Notes: generated from the letters alone by a model not told the origin. DNA of 57,745 nt from an uncultured Dialister sp. (GCA_900314595.1 OMVW01000008.1:1-57745), one strand, 5' to 3'. Counted from the first letter of the stretch, positions 26,453 through 36,258 are shown. Translations and numbers: made by a program.

Positions 26453-27634
26453 ATGGTTGATTCATTTATTTATCATAATCGCACGAAGATTTATTTCGGA
26501 AACGGAGAGCTGTCTCATCTCCATGAAGAACTGGCCAAATGGGGCACGCGGGTGCTTCTCGTCTATGGAGGAGGCTCCATCAAAAAGAACGGCCTTTATG
26601 ACAAAATTGTGGAAGAAATAGACAAAGCCGGTCTTTCTGGCTATGAGATTTCCGGGGTGAAGCCAAATCCCGAAGTGCCTCTGGCCGCCCGCGGGGCAAG
26701 GCTCTGCCGGGAGGGCGGGGTGGACCTCATCCTCGCTGCCGGCGGCGGGTCTGTCATCGATACGGCCAAAGTCATCGCAGGAAGCACTCTCTATGAGGGA
26801 AGCCCCTGGGACCTGGTGGTGAATAAAGTACAGCCCGAAAAGGCAGTGCCCCTTATCACCATTCCCACTATGGCTGCCACGGGCTCTGAAATGAACGACT
26901 GTGCAGTCATCACGAATCCTGTAACCCATCAGAAATACGGCTGGTCCGCGGAAGTCCTCAGGCCCCGTGTTTCCTTCCTCTGCCCGGAGAATACGTACTC
27001 TGTCTCTCCCTTCCAGACTGCCTGCGGCAGTGCGGATATCCTGTCCCATCTGCTGGAAGTGTACCTCAATCAGGAGGAAGGCTTCGACTCTATCGATGGG
27101 TACATGGAAGCCATGATGCGTTCCGTCATCCGCTGGGCACCTATCGCCATGGCAGAAGGAAATCATGAAGAAGCGAGGGCAAACCTCATGTGGGACTCCG
27201 TATGGGCCATCAATGATCTGGTGGAGTCCGGCCGTCACGTAGCCTGGAGCTGCCACGGGATGGAGCATGAGCTCTCCGCTTTCTACGATATTCCTCACGG
27301 CCTGGGCCTTGCGATTCTCACACCTGCTTTCCTCCGGTTTGCTCTGCGGGAAGAAACGCTGCCCCGTCTCTGTCAGTTCGCCATCAACGTCATGGGAGTC
27401 AAGAATAAAGGAGACCGGGAGAAAGTGGCCAGGAAAGGTATCAAACGGCTCACGAAATTCCTCCGTGAAACCCTCGAACTTCCCGCAAAACTCTCGGACC
27501 TTTCCATCGACGAAACCCTCTTCGAACGGATGGCAGACAACGTCATTTCCTGGAAAGGCCAGGAGGGAGTAGTACAGGGCTTCGTGCCTCTTACGAAAGA
27601 GGATATAGTGGAAATATATAAAGCTTGTCTGTAA
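26453..27634 (+). CDS. iron-containing alcohol dehydrogenase (butanol dehydrogenase type)
   Basis: 393 residues, the BdhA/YqhD length. N-terminal FIYHNRTKIYFGNGELSHL start, nucleotide-binding GGGSVIDTAK, TMAATGSEMND, and the metal ligands Asp and His in SADILSHLLE plus the two later His in SCHGMEHELSAFYDIPHG. All four iron/zinc ligands appear present. It reduces aldehydes or ketones with NAD(P)H. The start has AAGGAGG. Monocistronic, ended by a modular repeat in sense orientation. Confidence 0.93.
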   Translation: MVDSFIYHNRTKIYFGNGELSHLHEELAKWGTRVLLVYGGGSIKKNGLYDKIVEEIDKAGLSGYEISGVKPNPEVPLAARGARLCREGGVDLILAAGGGSVIDTAKVIAGSTLYEGSPWDLVVNKVQPEKAVPLITIPTMAATGSEMNDCAVITNPVTHQKYGWSAEVLRPRVSFLCPENTYSVSPFQTACGSADILSHLLEVYLNQEEGFDSIDGYMEAMMRSVIRWAPIAMAEGNHEEARANLMWDSVWAINDLVESGRHVAWSCHGMEHELSAFYDIPHGLGLAILTPAFLRFALREETLPRLCQFAINVMGVKNKGDREKVARKGIKRLTKFLRETLELPAKLSDLSIDETLFERMADNVISWKGQEGVVQGFVPLTKEDIVEIYKACL

Positions 27635-27663
27635 CTCTTATCCGAAAAGAAACTTTGAATTAG

Positions 27664-27775
27664 AGCAGCTTTTGAATCGGGAATACCGGGATTATCGGGG
27701 CTGTCGGGGTTTTCGGGAAGGTGGCGGCCTGATGGCCGCCGGGTATAAATGGGGGCTTTACACAGGCGGAGGTTT
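27664..27775 (+). repeat. alpha-type modular repeat after the alcohol dehydrogenase
   Basis: TCGGGNTT-type words (27676-27716), AAGGTG, hairpin GGCGGCC (27723-27729) / GGCCGCC (27734-27740), ATGGGGG and TTACACAGGCGG. In sense 30 bases after the stop. Confidence 0.8.
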
Positions 27776-27837
27776 TGACTTTTTCGATTGGCTGCCCAAT
27801 GACTATATTTTTGTGATTACTGCTGTATTGAAAGATG

Positions 27838-27950
27838 TGCGCCAAAGGCCGTGCGCGGAGCGCACTATATGATTGGTTTCCGAAGGAAACCATATCCTTC
27901 CCGATACTCCCGACATACCCGAACCCCGATACTCCCGATTCAAAAGTTTT
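27838..27950 (-). repeat. beta-type modular repeat after the GH gene
   Basis: On the minus strand: TCGGG-type words, AAGGATATGG, hairpin GGTTTCC-TTC-GGAAACC, linker, GTGCGC-TCC-GCGCAC and GGCCTTTGGC. In sense about 100 bases after the hydrolase stop and facing the element above, so two converging genes each have one. Confidence 0.8.
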
Positions 27951-28052
27951 GCGGGCCGAATGTATACAGTATCTGCCATTTCATGGATTTGCTTTTCCGG
28001 AGAATTAAAAAAGCATTACAAAGGAAATTTTCTTTGCAACGCTTTTTCACAT

Positions 28053-29027
28053 TCATTTAAACGTCATCCATCCGTCCATCACATCCAGCAGGGCTCCGTC
28101 GAAGCCGGTGGAGAGGATCCGGTCGAGGGAGGATTCCTTATTTCCATAAAGGATATTTCGCCAGTCTTTTGTCCAGTACCGGACGCGCCAGGCGCCGGGC
28201 CAGGCGGGGTTGGGCTTTTCCAGCCAGGCGGGGCGGGCGGATTCATCGTTCCAGGAGGAATCCCAGTAAGAGCGGTAGTCGGCAGCTTCCCCAACGCTGA
28301 GGTAGGCAAGGAGGAGGCGCTGCCCGCCCTGGGGCTTTTCTTTGAGGGGAGAAATATCATCCGCCGTGAGGGGGCTTCCGCCATAATCGGGGTCGATGAT
28401 GACTACGTCGAAGGGAGACGCGGCGAGGGCGGAAAGGTAAGCCTTTTTATTTTCAAATTTCATGGGATTATTGAGGATGAGGAAATTTTCCGCATCCTTT
28501 AATTTTTTGATATCTTTTTTATTTTCATGAGGCACCTCCGGTGGAATTTCATCGAGACCGGTGGTGGCGCTGGTCATGGAAATATAAGACCGGATGGTTC
28601 CTTTATTCCGGTCGATAGCTGCCTTCCTGCCTGTTACATAGTCCAGTGTCCATACGGGAAGACCTCTGCTTTTTGGCTTGGCCAGCATGGCATCCAGGTA
28701 GGTGAGGACTTTCGGACTCCGGGGGACGGTTTTTCCGTCCTTTTCCATATAAAACATGCTTTCTCCCAGGAAGCCATCCAGGGAGGAAAGGAGTTTTTCC
28801 ACGCTCTTTTCACTTTCATCCGTCGTCACTTCCAGAAGGCCGATGGCTCCGTTTCCAAGAAGCTGGAAATCCGGATTTCTCGCCCGTGCATAGTCATGGA
28901 TATCACTGGCGAGGTCCACCATAGCCTGCTCCGGCGTAAAGACAGCCTGCGCTGTCGCGGGAGCTGCGGCAAGACCCAGGCCGAGAAGACCGGCTGCCAT
29001 GGTTTTGATGAGTTTTTTCAGAGTCAT
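28053..29027 (-). CDS. secreted PelA-type glycoside hydrolase (GH114/GH166-like)
   Basis: 324 residues. Signal peptide at 1-27 (hydrophobic core ending ATAQA), then a TIM-barrel-like segment related to endo-alpha-1,4-polygalactosaminidases and to the hydrolase domain of PelA. Candidate catalytic acids lie in FDVVIIDPDYGG and LLAYLSVGEAADYRSYW, the usual Asp and Glu positions; the end has FDGALLDVMDGW. In Pseudomonas this domain is fused to a deacetylase in PelA; here, as in Gram-positive pel clusters, it is separate. It lies 445 bases beyond the barrel gene, across three repeats, so it may be transcribed apart from the rest. Likely role: trimming the polymer in the periplasm or outside. Confidence 0.82.
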   Translation of the reverse strand: MTLKKLIKTMAAGLLGLGLAAAPATAQAVFTPEQAMVDLASDIHDYARARNPDFQLLGNGAIGLLEVTTDESEKSVEKLLSSLDGFLGESMFYMEKDGKTVPRSPKVLTYLDAMLAKPKSRGLPVWTLDYVTGRKAAIDRNKGTIRSYISMTSATTGLDEIPPEVPHENKKDIKKLKDAENFLILNNPMKFENKKAYLSALAASPFDVVIIDPDYGGSPLTADDISPLKEKPQGGQRLLLAYLSVGEAADYRSYWDSSWNDESARPAWLEKPNPAWPGAWRVRYWTKDWRNILYGNKESSLDRILSTGFDGALLDVMDGWMTFK

Positions 29028-29074
29028 GAGTACCTCGTTTGGTTAGAGTCGCTAGCGAATTAGAAGGGAAAGTG

Positions 29075-29262
29075 TCAAATGAGAAATGGGGCAAGGGGAA
29101 AGAGGTAAGGGGAAAGGGGTGGTGGCGCCTTTATATTTGGCAGGCGCCTTTTTTATATGGGCCTCCGGCGTGAAACTTCGATTTGTATGGTTTCTGGCGA
29201 AAGTGCAGTTCCCCCTCACCGCCTTCGGCGGAGCTCCTCTATCGAGGGGAGCCTTCTCGCAA
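29075..29262 (+). repeat. alpha-type repeat joined to a gamma palindrome
   Basis: GGGGAAAG words, GGTGGTGGCGCC, hairpin GGCGCCT (29123-29129) / AGGCGCC (29142-29148), T6, then a GTGCAGTTCCCCCTC and GCCTTCGGC gamma palindrome (29202-29258). Confidence 0.7.
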
Positions 29263-29314
29263 AAAATTCTGAGACAATTGGTCTGAATATATGGCGATGT
29301 CGGTCCCATCAGAT

Positions 29315-29430
29315 GAATGCCGAAGGCCGTGCGCGAAGCGCATTATAAGATTGGTTTCCGCAGGAAACCATATCCTTCCCGACCGCCCCGACCACCCCGA
29401 TTATCCCGATCACCCCGACACAAAAGTTTC
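29315..29430 (-). repeat. beta-type modular repeat after the barrel gene
   Basis: On the minus strand 40 bases after the barrel stop: TCGGGGTGATCGGG-type words, AAGGATATGG, GGTTTCC-TGC-GGAAACC, linker, then a weaker TGCGC-TTC-GCGCA stem and GGCCTTCGGC. Confidence 0.78.
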
Positions 29431-29472
29431 TTGTTTTACGGTTTCCCTTTCGGAATGGGGCAAGCGGGAAAG

Positions 29473-31527
29473 TTACATCATCCTCGCATACCAGAGGGAG
29501 AGTCCATATCCCTGGGCGTCGGGTGAACTTTCCTGGGAGCGGATGTATCGTTCCAGGGCAAGGGTCCAGCGGGCATAGGGACTTTCGTCCCAGTCGATGC
29601 GGGCACCGATTCCCTTTCTTGTCCAGCCGTCCTGGGCGGATTCCTCGCGGTAGAGGGGATCGTAGTTCAGTGTGGAGTGGTACCAGGAGAGGAAGGTCTG
29701 CCAGGAGAGGCCTTTCCGGATGGTATGGGTGAAGGAGAGGAGGATTTCTTCCTCCGAAAGGGAGCCGGTTGTAAGGCCTCCTGTCGTTTCTCCGGTGTAA
29801 CCGTAAATCATATAGGCGCCCAGAGCGTCTTTCAGGCGGATCTGCCAGCTGCCGGCTGCCCCGATTTCCCAGGCGTCTCCATCGTTGTAGCGGATGCGGC
29901 TTCGGGCATAGTCGGGATACCTTCTTACGTCCTGCCAGGTGTGTTCTTTATTGGTATGGGAGATCCAGAATTTGTGCTGGTGTTTCTTTTCGCTGTGTTC
30001 GTAGGAAATATCGGCCCTTGTCTCATTGCCCGGTCCTACTTTGCAGGAGGGGTCTTCTTTGGAGTAGGCGTAGCTTCCTTTGAAATTGTAGGAAAGTCTG
30101 GCGGTAAGGCGGTCTTCTTCCGACAATTGATGGATCGCTTCGATTTCAGGCCTGATCTGCCAGCCGCCGCCGAAGTCTTGAAATAGTCCGAGGCCTTTGG
30201 GTACGTAGGCATTGTGATAGTACCTGTTTTCCCCGGTAGGAAGGACGAGGGCAAGGCCATAGCGCATGCTGTTTACCGGATGGTCATTGTGGTAGCGCAC
30301 GTAAAGGGTGGTATCGGTGAAGCCGGAGGATTTTCCGTGGTAAGCGCCGGTATTTGATTCGAGGCGGCCCATGTCAAGGCCCAGCTCGAATCCTTTGTGG
30401 GAATTTCCTTTTGGCCAGTCTTCATCGCTGACGTTTTCTTCTCCAGTGTAGGAATCGGTGTGGAACGATTTATACCAGGAGAAGGAGTTGTAAATCTGAT
30501 GGCCGGAGTAGGGACCATTTTTCCAGTGGCGGTAGTCCATACCGAGCCGGAAGCTTTCCCAGTTTCCCATGTCCCATACGTCTTTAGCTATGGTTTTTCT
30601 GGAATTTAAGGAGGCATCCAGGGCATTTTCCGCTTCTGTCACCCAGTTTCTGGAGGAAATGATATTTTCCTCTGCCCGGGTGAGGTTGTTTTTGCTCTCT
30701 TCGACCCAGCGGACTGCGGAATCATACCATTTCTGCGTTTCAGCCTGAGCAGCGAGGGAGTCTGCCTTTTCTTTTTCCGCATCCCTGTACGTCGCTTCCA
30801 GGGAGGGAAGGAGGGAAGCGGCCTGTTCATAGGCCTGTTTCGCCCCTGCATAGGCGGCGGTTGATTCGTTCACTTTCTGCTTCATGGCAAGGAAGGCCTG
30901 CTCCGCATCCCCGGAACCGGCATCAGAGGAAAGTCCTGCGCTGTAAAGCCCGGCCAGGCGGATGGCTTCATTCATCCGGTTCTGGGCATAACCCACTTCC
31001 TCTACGGCCCGTTTCACGGCATCTGCCCGGGTGGTACCGGCCATCTGCCCTTTCTGTGAGTCCAGGGTGATTTCTATATTTTCCAGGGCTGCCTGCTTTT
31101 CCGCTGCTTCCTGCTGCTGTTTTTCCAGGTTTTTCCTGGCATCTGCAAGGAGGATATCCGCATGGGCAGACCGCTCTTCGGCTTCGGAAAGGCCTCTGGC
31201 TGCATTGGAAAGAGCATTTTGCGCATCGGAGAGATTTTTCTCCGCTTCTTTTTTATCGTTTTCAGCGGAGACTACCGATTCTTTTGAAAGGGAAAGGTTC
31301 TTTTCCGCTTCCGGCACGGCTTTCCGCGCAGCCCGGAGGTTCCTATGGGCAGACTGGACGGAGTCAATCTGCTCCCGGACCTGCCGGAGGGCAGTGATGG
31401 CAGGCGCCGCCTCTGTCACCGGATCGTGGTAAGCTGCATCTGTTACGGCTGGCGCTGCCAGGAGCAGGAGAAGGGCGGCGGAGAGGCGGATTCTTTTATG
31501 AGTGAGGAAATATTTCCTTACAATCAT
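29473..31527 (-). CDS. outer-membrane beta-barrel with periplasmic coiled coil; proposed Pel exporter
   Basis: 684 residues from ATG 31527, which overlaps the pelG stop (ATGA) and has GGGAGGAAATA upstream; longer in-frame starts run through pelG. Signal peptide to about residue 31. Residues about 40-315 are a long Ala/Glu/Lys-rich coiled coil with heptad runs. Residues about 322-684 alternate in the manner of beta strands with aromatic girdles (FRLGMDYRHWKNGPYSG, ARLSYNFKG, YMIYGYTGE), fitting a 14-18 strand barrel. No SLH, TPR or POTRA motif recognised. Position in the operon suggests it takes the role of PelB (TPR scaffold plus barrel) and PelC. This is inference; I know of no described family member. 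Confidence 0.7.
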   Translation of the reverse strand: MIVRKYFLTHKRIRLSAALLLLLAAPAVTDAAYHDPVTEAAPAITALRQVREQIDSVQSAHRNLRAARKAVPEAEKNLSLSKESVVSAENDKKEAEKNLSDAQNALSNAARGLSEAEERSAHADILLADARKNLEKQQQEAAEKQAALENIEITLDSQKGQMAGTTRADAVKRAVEEVGYAQNRMNEAIRLAGLYSAGLSSDAGSGDAEQAFLAMKQKVNESTAAYAGAKQAYEQAASLLPSLEATYRDAEKEKADSLAAQAETQKWYDSAVRWVEESKNNLTRAEENIISSRNWVTEAENALDASLNSRKTIAKDVWDMGNWESFRLGMDYRHWKNGPYSGHQIYNSFSWYKSFHTDSYTGEENVSDEDWPKGNSHKGFELGLDMGRLESNTGAYHGKSSGFTDTTLYVRYHNDHPVNSMRYGLALVLPTGENRYYHNAYVPKGLGLFQDFGGGWQIRPEIEAIHQLSEEDRLTARLSYNFKGSYAYSKEDPSCKVGPGNETRADISYEHSEKKHQHKFWISHTNKEHTWQDVRRYPDYARSRIRYNDGDAWEIGAAGSWQIRLKDALGAYMIYGYTGETTGGLTTGSLSEEEILLSFTHTIRKGLSWQTFLSWYHSTLNYDPLYREESAQDGWTRKGIGARIDWDESPYARWTLALERYIRSQESSPDAQGYGLSLWYARMM

Positions 31528-33017
31528 GAGTATTTCCTCCCTTCTCCGGGACCCAGACGGGGGATGTCTATGATCCGTCCGCCGCTCAATTTTTGGGCCA
31601 GTCTCGTCAGAGGTCCGTTGGGCGGCCGGTAAAAAATGGGCTGGGCACAGTATACGTAGTAGCTCATGTGGGAGGTAAAGCGGGAGAGCTCGAGCCATCC
31701 AATGATGAGGGTAAAGGCTGCCGCAATGAAGAATGTAAAACCATAGGAGTCAGTACCGCCGAAGTAAAGTCCGCAGAGACCGGCGGCCAGGTTCAGGAGG
31801 GCAAAGGCGCCTCCCGTGCGGAGCACGGCCATCTGGAGGTCAAAGTAGGAGAGGAGGATGTAGAGGATCTGCATCACTCCGGTGAAGAAGACCGCAAAGA
31901 GAAGTACGTCAAACATGTTTACTTCATTTCCCGGGATGTGGGCCCATGAGAGTAGGGCACCTCCAAAAGCCAGGAAGAGAAGGGTGAAGAGGAACTGGAA
32001 TTCCACCACCTGCCGGAGCTGGAACTAGAGGGTGAAGAGGAGGTCGTGACGGGCGTCCTCTATTTCCTGCAGGCTGCCCTTCCGGGTAATGGCTTCAAAG
32101 TAGGCGGCATATTTTTTATAGAAATTCGTTTCCGTTGCCGTTACGAAAAGGGCCATCAGGGGCAGGAGGGAAAGGAAGGCAAAGAAAGTGATTCCGTCAT
32201 AGAGGGGCGAGAAACGGTAAGTATCGGCCACCACCATGCCCCAGGGGCCCTGCCAGATGAGGATATTGGGGATGTAGAGGCCCGTGGTATAGCCCAGCTG
32301 GCCCAGGAAAAGTTTCCAGTGCTTTTCGAAATAGGGAAGGAACCCGAAGAGAAGTCCCTTTCCCGGCAGTCCGAAGAGGCTTGTCACATGGACAAGGAAT
32401 GTGGTGATGAGGACAGCCATGCCAAGGCACAGGGAAAGAAGGGCCGCCGCATGGGGGAGAAGCAATCCCGAAAGAAGAAGGACCGCACAGGCAATCAGGG
32501 CCGTGACCATGCCCAGCACAAATCCGCTGAGGAGCCTTTTAAACCGTTTCACTGCGGAAAGATAAATACTTTCCACCCAGATGATGATGAGTTCCAGGAA
32601 TAAAAGGATGGAAAGGGCCTTTGAAAAGGCGGGGACAGGACTGCCTTTGAGAAATAAAGCAGCCAGAACGGCCCCGGGTACTACGAGAAGGACGCACATG
32701 CCAAAGAGGGAAGCAGTGACGTCCCTTAGAAAACCGGTGGCAAGACAGTCCGCCAGGTAGCGGGTGAGAATCATGACGAAACCGCTGGTGAGGATCTGGG
32801 AGAAGATGAAAGAATAGACCACCGGGGCCAGGAAAAGATTCTGTTCATCCATGGAAATACCGCGGCTGCGGAAAAGGAGCTGCACTCCCAGCATCATGCC
32901 CGTGAGGAGAAGGAAAGGCCCGGCAGTGACGATGATTGAATAGGTGTAAGCTTTGATATGGCCTACTGCCGTACGGGCAGTAAAGAGCTTTTTCAGTTCG
33001 AAGCCGACTCCTGCCAT
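31524..33017 (-). pseudogene. pelG: PelG-like polysaccharide flippase, interrupted by an in-frame amber codon
   Basis: Reads as one 498-codon frame (PelG is about 455 residues) with a single TAG at 32025-32027 after codon 330. Before it: MAGVGFELKKLFTARTAVGH, a clear PelG start, and about ten membrane helices. After it, in the same frame: FQLRQVVEFQFLFTLLFLAF and two to three more helices, ending LGPGEGRKYS. One transition (for example CAG to TAG) would explain the break. The rest is intact and not decayed. Alternatives are a sequencing error, suppression, or a split protein restarting at GTG 32009, which lacks a good ribosome site. PelG moves the polymer across the inner membrane with PelD, E and F. 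It overlaps pelF by 25 bases and the barrel gene by 4. Confidence 0.85.
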
Positions 33018-34441
33018 TTCTTCATCTTCCTTTCCAGATTTCTATAGACTTCTCTATAGGAATTAATAAAATGTTCATACGTGTAGCTCCGTTTCGTCCG
33101 CTCGTAGCCGACGAGTGCCATTTTCCGGCGGAGGGGGAAATCTTTCGCAAGGCGCAGGATTTCCCTTGCCAGGGCTTCCTCATCCAGAGGCGGCACGACG
33201 GCTCCCGCCGCGCCCAGATGGTCGGTACTGTCTCCATATATGAGTTCGCGGCAGCAACCCACGTCGGTGGCCACATAGGGCCTTTTCGCGGAGAAACCTT
33301 CCAGCACGGAGAGAGGCTGGCCTTCGGAAATACTGGAAAGCACCAGCACGTCCATCTTCGGCAGGTAATCCGGCACGTTGATGGTTCCTGTGAAATGACA
33401 GTGGTTAAGTCCCAGGACGTCCACCGTATGTCTGCACAGCTTTGCGTATTCCGGATCTTCTTCCGTATTTCCCATGATGTAAAATTCAGCATCCGGTATT
33501 TCCTGCTGCACCCGGTAAAAAGCATGGATGAGGGTGATGATATCCTTGATGGGCACCACCCGGACGACGGCTCCTATGACCACCGGTCCCGGATGGTCCG
33601 TCAGTTCCGGCACATGGGCAAATTGTTCCATATGGACGCCATTGGGGATGATGGAAATTTTGGCCGGATCGCAGCCGATTTCCTTTTCTATTTCCGCATT
33701 ATGCTCGAAAAGGGTGTATACGTGATCCACCTGCCGGTAGGTGAGGCGGGCCAGGGTGTAGAAATAACGGATCCACAGGGATTTGAAATCTCCCTTTGCC
33801 CAGGCGCTCTTGATGATTTCCGCTTCTCTTTCCCTGGCATAAATGCCGTGCTCCGTGAGGAGGATGGGCTTTTGGCAGAGGGTGGATGCGATGCTGCCGA
33901 TAATGGCACAGTATCCGGCAGCTACACTGTGATAGACGTCGGCCTGCGGGATTTCCTGCTGAAGCAGGTAGAAAAGGGGAAGGAACATGGACCGCATGGT
34001 CCAGAAATAGTCGGTAAAGGGGAGATAGCTGTATTTCTCCTTATAGACGGATTCGATGATATCGAAGAAATCACCGGCCATGAAGATGTCCAGCGGGCTT
34101 TTCCAGGAATGATCACGGAAAATATGGATAAGCTCTTTCATGTCGATATCCCCTTCACCCCGGACAAGGGCGGTGAGGGTTTCCCGCTGGGAGGGGGTGA
34201 GTACCGATTTCCGGAGGCCTGTGGTCTTTTCGGAAAGGATTTCGTCCAGGAAAACTTCCCGGATACCGGTACAGTTTTCCGGAAGCTTGTACTTGTAATT
34301 TCCCCGGTCTCTGGCAAATGCGCCGATGGAATAAATGGTGAATTCAAATTCCGGAAGGCCTTCCATGAGCATGTGGACCCAGGCGGAAACGCCGCCTACC
34401 ACATAGGGGTAGGAGCCTTCGGTGAGAAGACAGATTTTCAT
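32993..34441 (-). CDS. pelF: PelF-type glycosyltransferase (GT4-like)
   Basis: 482 residues, close to PelF length. Starts KICLLTEGSYPYVVGGVSAW, the diagnostic PelF N-terminus, followed by the PelF-specific DUF3492-type region. The GT-B C-terminal half has VVRVVPIKDIITLIHAF, the FTGTINVPDYLPKMDVLVLSS segment and SEGQPLSVLEGFSAKRP with the conserved EG(x)P acid. It is the cytosolic polymerase that uses UDP-sugar to build the Pel-type chain and is held at the membrane by PelD/E/G. Start overlaps the upstream deacetylase stop by 4 bases. Confidence 0.93.
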   Translation of the reverse strand: MKICLLTEGSYPYVVGGVSAWVHMLMEGLPEFEFTIYSIGAFARDRGNYKYKLPENCTGIREVFLDEILSEKTTGLRKSVLTPSQRETLTALVRGEGDIDMKELIHIFRDHSWKSPLDIFMAGDFFDIIESVYKEKYSYLPFTDYFWTMRSMFLPLFYLLQQEIPQADVYHSVAAGYCAIIGSIASTLCQKPILLTEHGIYAREREAEIIKSAWAKGDFKSLWIRYFYTLARLTYRQVDHVYTLFEHNAEIEKEIGCDPAKISIIPNGVHMEQFAHVPELTDHPGPVVIGAVVRVVPIKDIITLIHAFYRVQQEIPDAEFYIMGNTEEDPEYAKLCRHTVDVLGLNHCHFTGTINVPDYLPKMDVLVLSSISEGQPLSVLEGFSAKRPYVATDVGCCRELIYGDSTDHLGAAGAVVPPLDEEALAREILRLAKDFPLRRKMALVGYERTKRSYTYEHFINSYREVYRNLERKMKKWQESASN

Positions 34442-36258
34442 GGATTCTCCTTCCAGTACAGACGGGCCTCGGGATTTTTCATGCGGATGAACCAGGTGCC
34501 CTCATCGATTTTCTCCACTTCCGCTCCATCCACATGGTCCAGGGTATGGCTGCTGTGGAGGAGGAAGCGGGCTTCATTTTTGAAATTCCACGCGTGGATT
34601 TCCACGAAGTGAGGGTTCCTGATGATCCGGTAATCCAGGTCAAAATAATCATCAAAGTAAGGAATGCTTTCGGATACGGTCACCGGCGTGAGCCAGGGGA
34701 AGCGGCGGGTCGTTTCTTCCATGAAGGAAGAAAGTCCGTCCTGCATATCCTTCCAGGTATATCCTTCATTTTCGGTGTAAAGAATTTCATCAGGATGAAC
34801 GAAATGGGAGAAGACCCCCATTTCCAGAATGGAGGAAAGGGCAGCGATGCGCTGCGTCTCATCAGGCACATAGCCGGAGGAAATGCGGGGAATCGAGTAC
34901 ATCCCGTCTTTCCTGGAGAAATCCTGAATCCGCCAGGGCGAATCGGCAGGTCCGTTGTAGACGGAGCTGATGACCCTGACATCGGGAAGCGTCTCTTTTA
35001 CCGCTTCAAGGCCCTTTTCGTCCAGAATATTGGCCGGCGGGATATATACGCGGAAATCGTAATCGGGATAGAGTCCTCTGGCATAACGGTACAGTTCCCG
35101 GAGGGAATCGGCCATCCATTTTTCATCGGGCCAGGGTTCATACCCGGTGTCGGGAATATTTTTCAAAGTGAGGGGCTGATGGTTGTAGCCGTGAAGCCCC
35201 AGTTCGCCTCCGATGGCGAGGAGTTCTCTCCCCTGGGCGATAAAGTTTTCCCGGACAGAGGAGTCGGGTCCTTCAAAGTCTCCATCCACATCCGTATTAT
35301 AGGATTCGATCATGGATGCAGTGTAGAGGAGGTTGTTTTTCCTTGCCAGCGCTGCCATGAAGGGCCACCATTCCTGCCTGTAGAATTCGGCCATATTGAG
35401 CCCCGTCTCTTTCTGGAGCTTCGGGATGATGGCTTTCGGTGCGGGAGCCGGGAAATCATCGAGGAAGAAAATTTTTACCCCCACGATGGGATAAATGGAT
35501 TCTTCTCCCGCATGGGCGATGAGGGAGGAGAGGAAACCTGCATTCGATTTGTCCAGCCTTTCATTGCCGTTGAAAACGATAAATTTTCCCTTTCCGAAGG
35601 GATGGGTCCAGATGACCGGCGTCCCGTCCAGGGAAGAGATTTCCACAGTGGAATCATCACTTAAAGTGACCGTATTTCCTTCCGTGCTGTATTTTTCATC
35701 GGAAGGAAACAGCTTTCCCTTCATTCCGGGGATGAAGGAAGTTTTAAGGCTGAGCCCGTCCTTCCAGCCCGTAGGGCCGAGATGGACGATGCCCAGGGCT
35801 TCATTGATTTCCGGGGAAGTGGAAGAAGGGTCGGAAGACATGATGCGCTGGAGAAGGATGACCGTTCCGCCGCCTTCTGCATATTCTTTGAGCCGGTCCA
35901 TGGATTTCAATTCCGCCGGGCGGGTGGCAGCCAGAAGGATGCCCTGTACTTTGTCTCCGATGGGAGGCAGTTCTTCATCAATCCTGTGAATTTCAAAGGA
36001 TTTTTTCTGTTTTTTCAGCATGACCTCCGCATTATGGGCTGCATAGGCGGAAGTGACGCGGTAAGGGTCATAGAGAATGTAGTAATGGTCCCGGGGGATG
36101 GTTTCTGCATCAGCCCAGGGAGTGGCCGCTTCCTCGCGCTGCACGATGGCATTGGTGAGGGAACCCATGTGGAGGAAATCCTTCATGCGGGTATACTGGA
36201 AAAAACAGCCGGCAAGGAAGGCGATGAAAATGAGGATAGCGATACTTTTCCTGTTCAT
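34438..36258 (-). CDS. DUF2194/PelA-type polysaccharide deacetylase
   Basis: 606 residues. N-terminal hydrophobic segment SIAILIFIAFLAGC could be a lipoprotein signal (Cys18) or a membrane anchor. Residues about 55-250 form a Rossmann/flavodoxin-like domain. Residues about 258-560 contain a carbohydrate-esterase-4-like barrel with metal-binding candidates: Asp pair at 267-268 (FLDDFPAP) and HGYNH at 356-360 (His-x3-His). A later VYIPPANIL segment matches the active-site loop position. The family name DUF2194 is from memory. In pel systems partial deacetylation makes the polymer cationic. Overlaps pelE and pelF by 4 bases each. Confidence 0.82.
   Translation of the reverse strand: MNRKSIAILIFIAFLAGCFFQYTRMKDFLHMGSLTNAIVQREEAATPWADAETIPRDHYYILYDPYRVTSAYAAHNAEVMLKKQKKSFEIHRIDEELPPIGDKVQGILLAATRPAELKSMDRLKEYAEGGGTVILLQRIMSSDPSSTSPEINEALGIVHLGPTGWKDGLSLKTSFIPGMKGKLFPSDEKYSTEGNTVTLSDDSTVEISSLDGTPVIWTHPFGKGKFIVFNGNERLDKSNAGFLSSLIAHAGEESIYPIVGVKIFFLDDFPAPAPKAIIPKLQKETGLNMAEFYRQEWWPFMAALARKNNLLYTASMIESYNTDVDGDFEGPDSSVRENFIAQGRELLAIGGELGLHGYNHQPLTLKNIPDTGYEPWPDEKWMADSLRELYRYARGLYPDYDFRVYIPPANILDEKGLEAVKETLPDVRVISSVYNGPADSPWRIQDFSRKDGMYSIPRISSGYVPDETQRIAALSSILEMGVFSHFVHPDEILYTENEGYTWKDMQDGLSSFMEETTRRFPWLTPVTVSESIPYFDDYFDLDYRIIRNPHFVEIHAWNFKNEARFLLHSSHTLDHVDGAEVEKIDEGTWFIRMKNPEARLYWKENP

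Noticed and set aside
31524..32009. Treating the segment after the amber codon as a separate gene
   Set aside because: It is in the same frame as pelG, begins mid-domain and has no Shine-Dalgarno before GTG 32009.
32025..32027. TAG as a pyrrolysine or programmed readthrough codon
   Set aside because: No supporting structure or Pyl genes seen here and no reason for a special residue in a membrane flippase; simple nonsense mutation or error is more likely.
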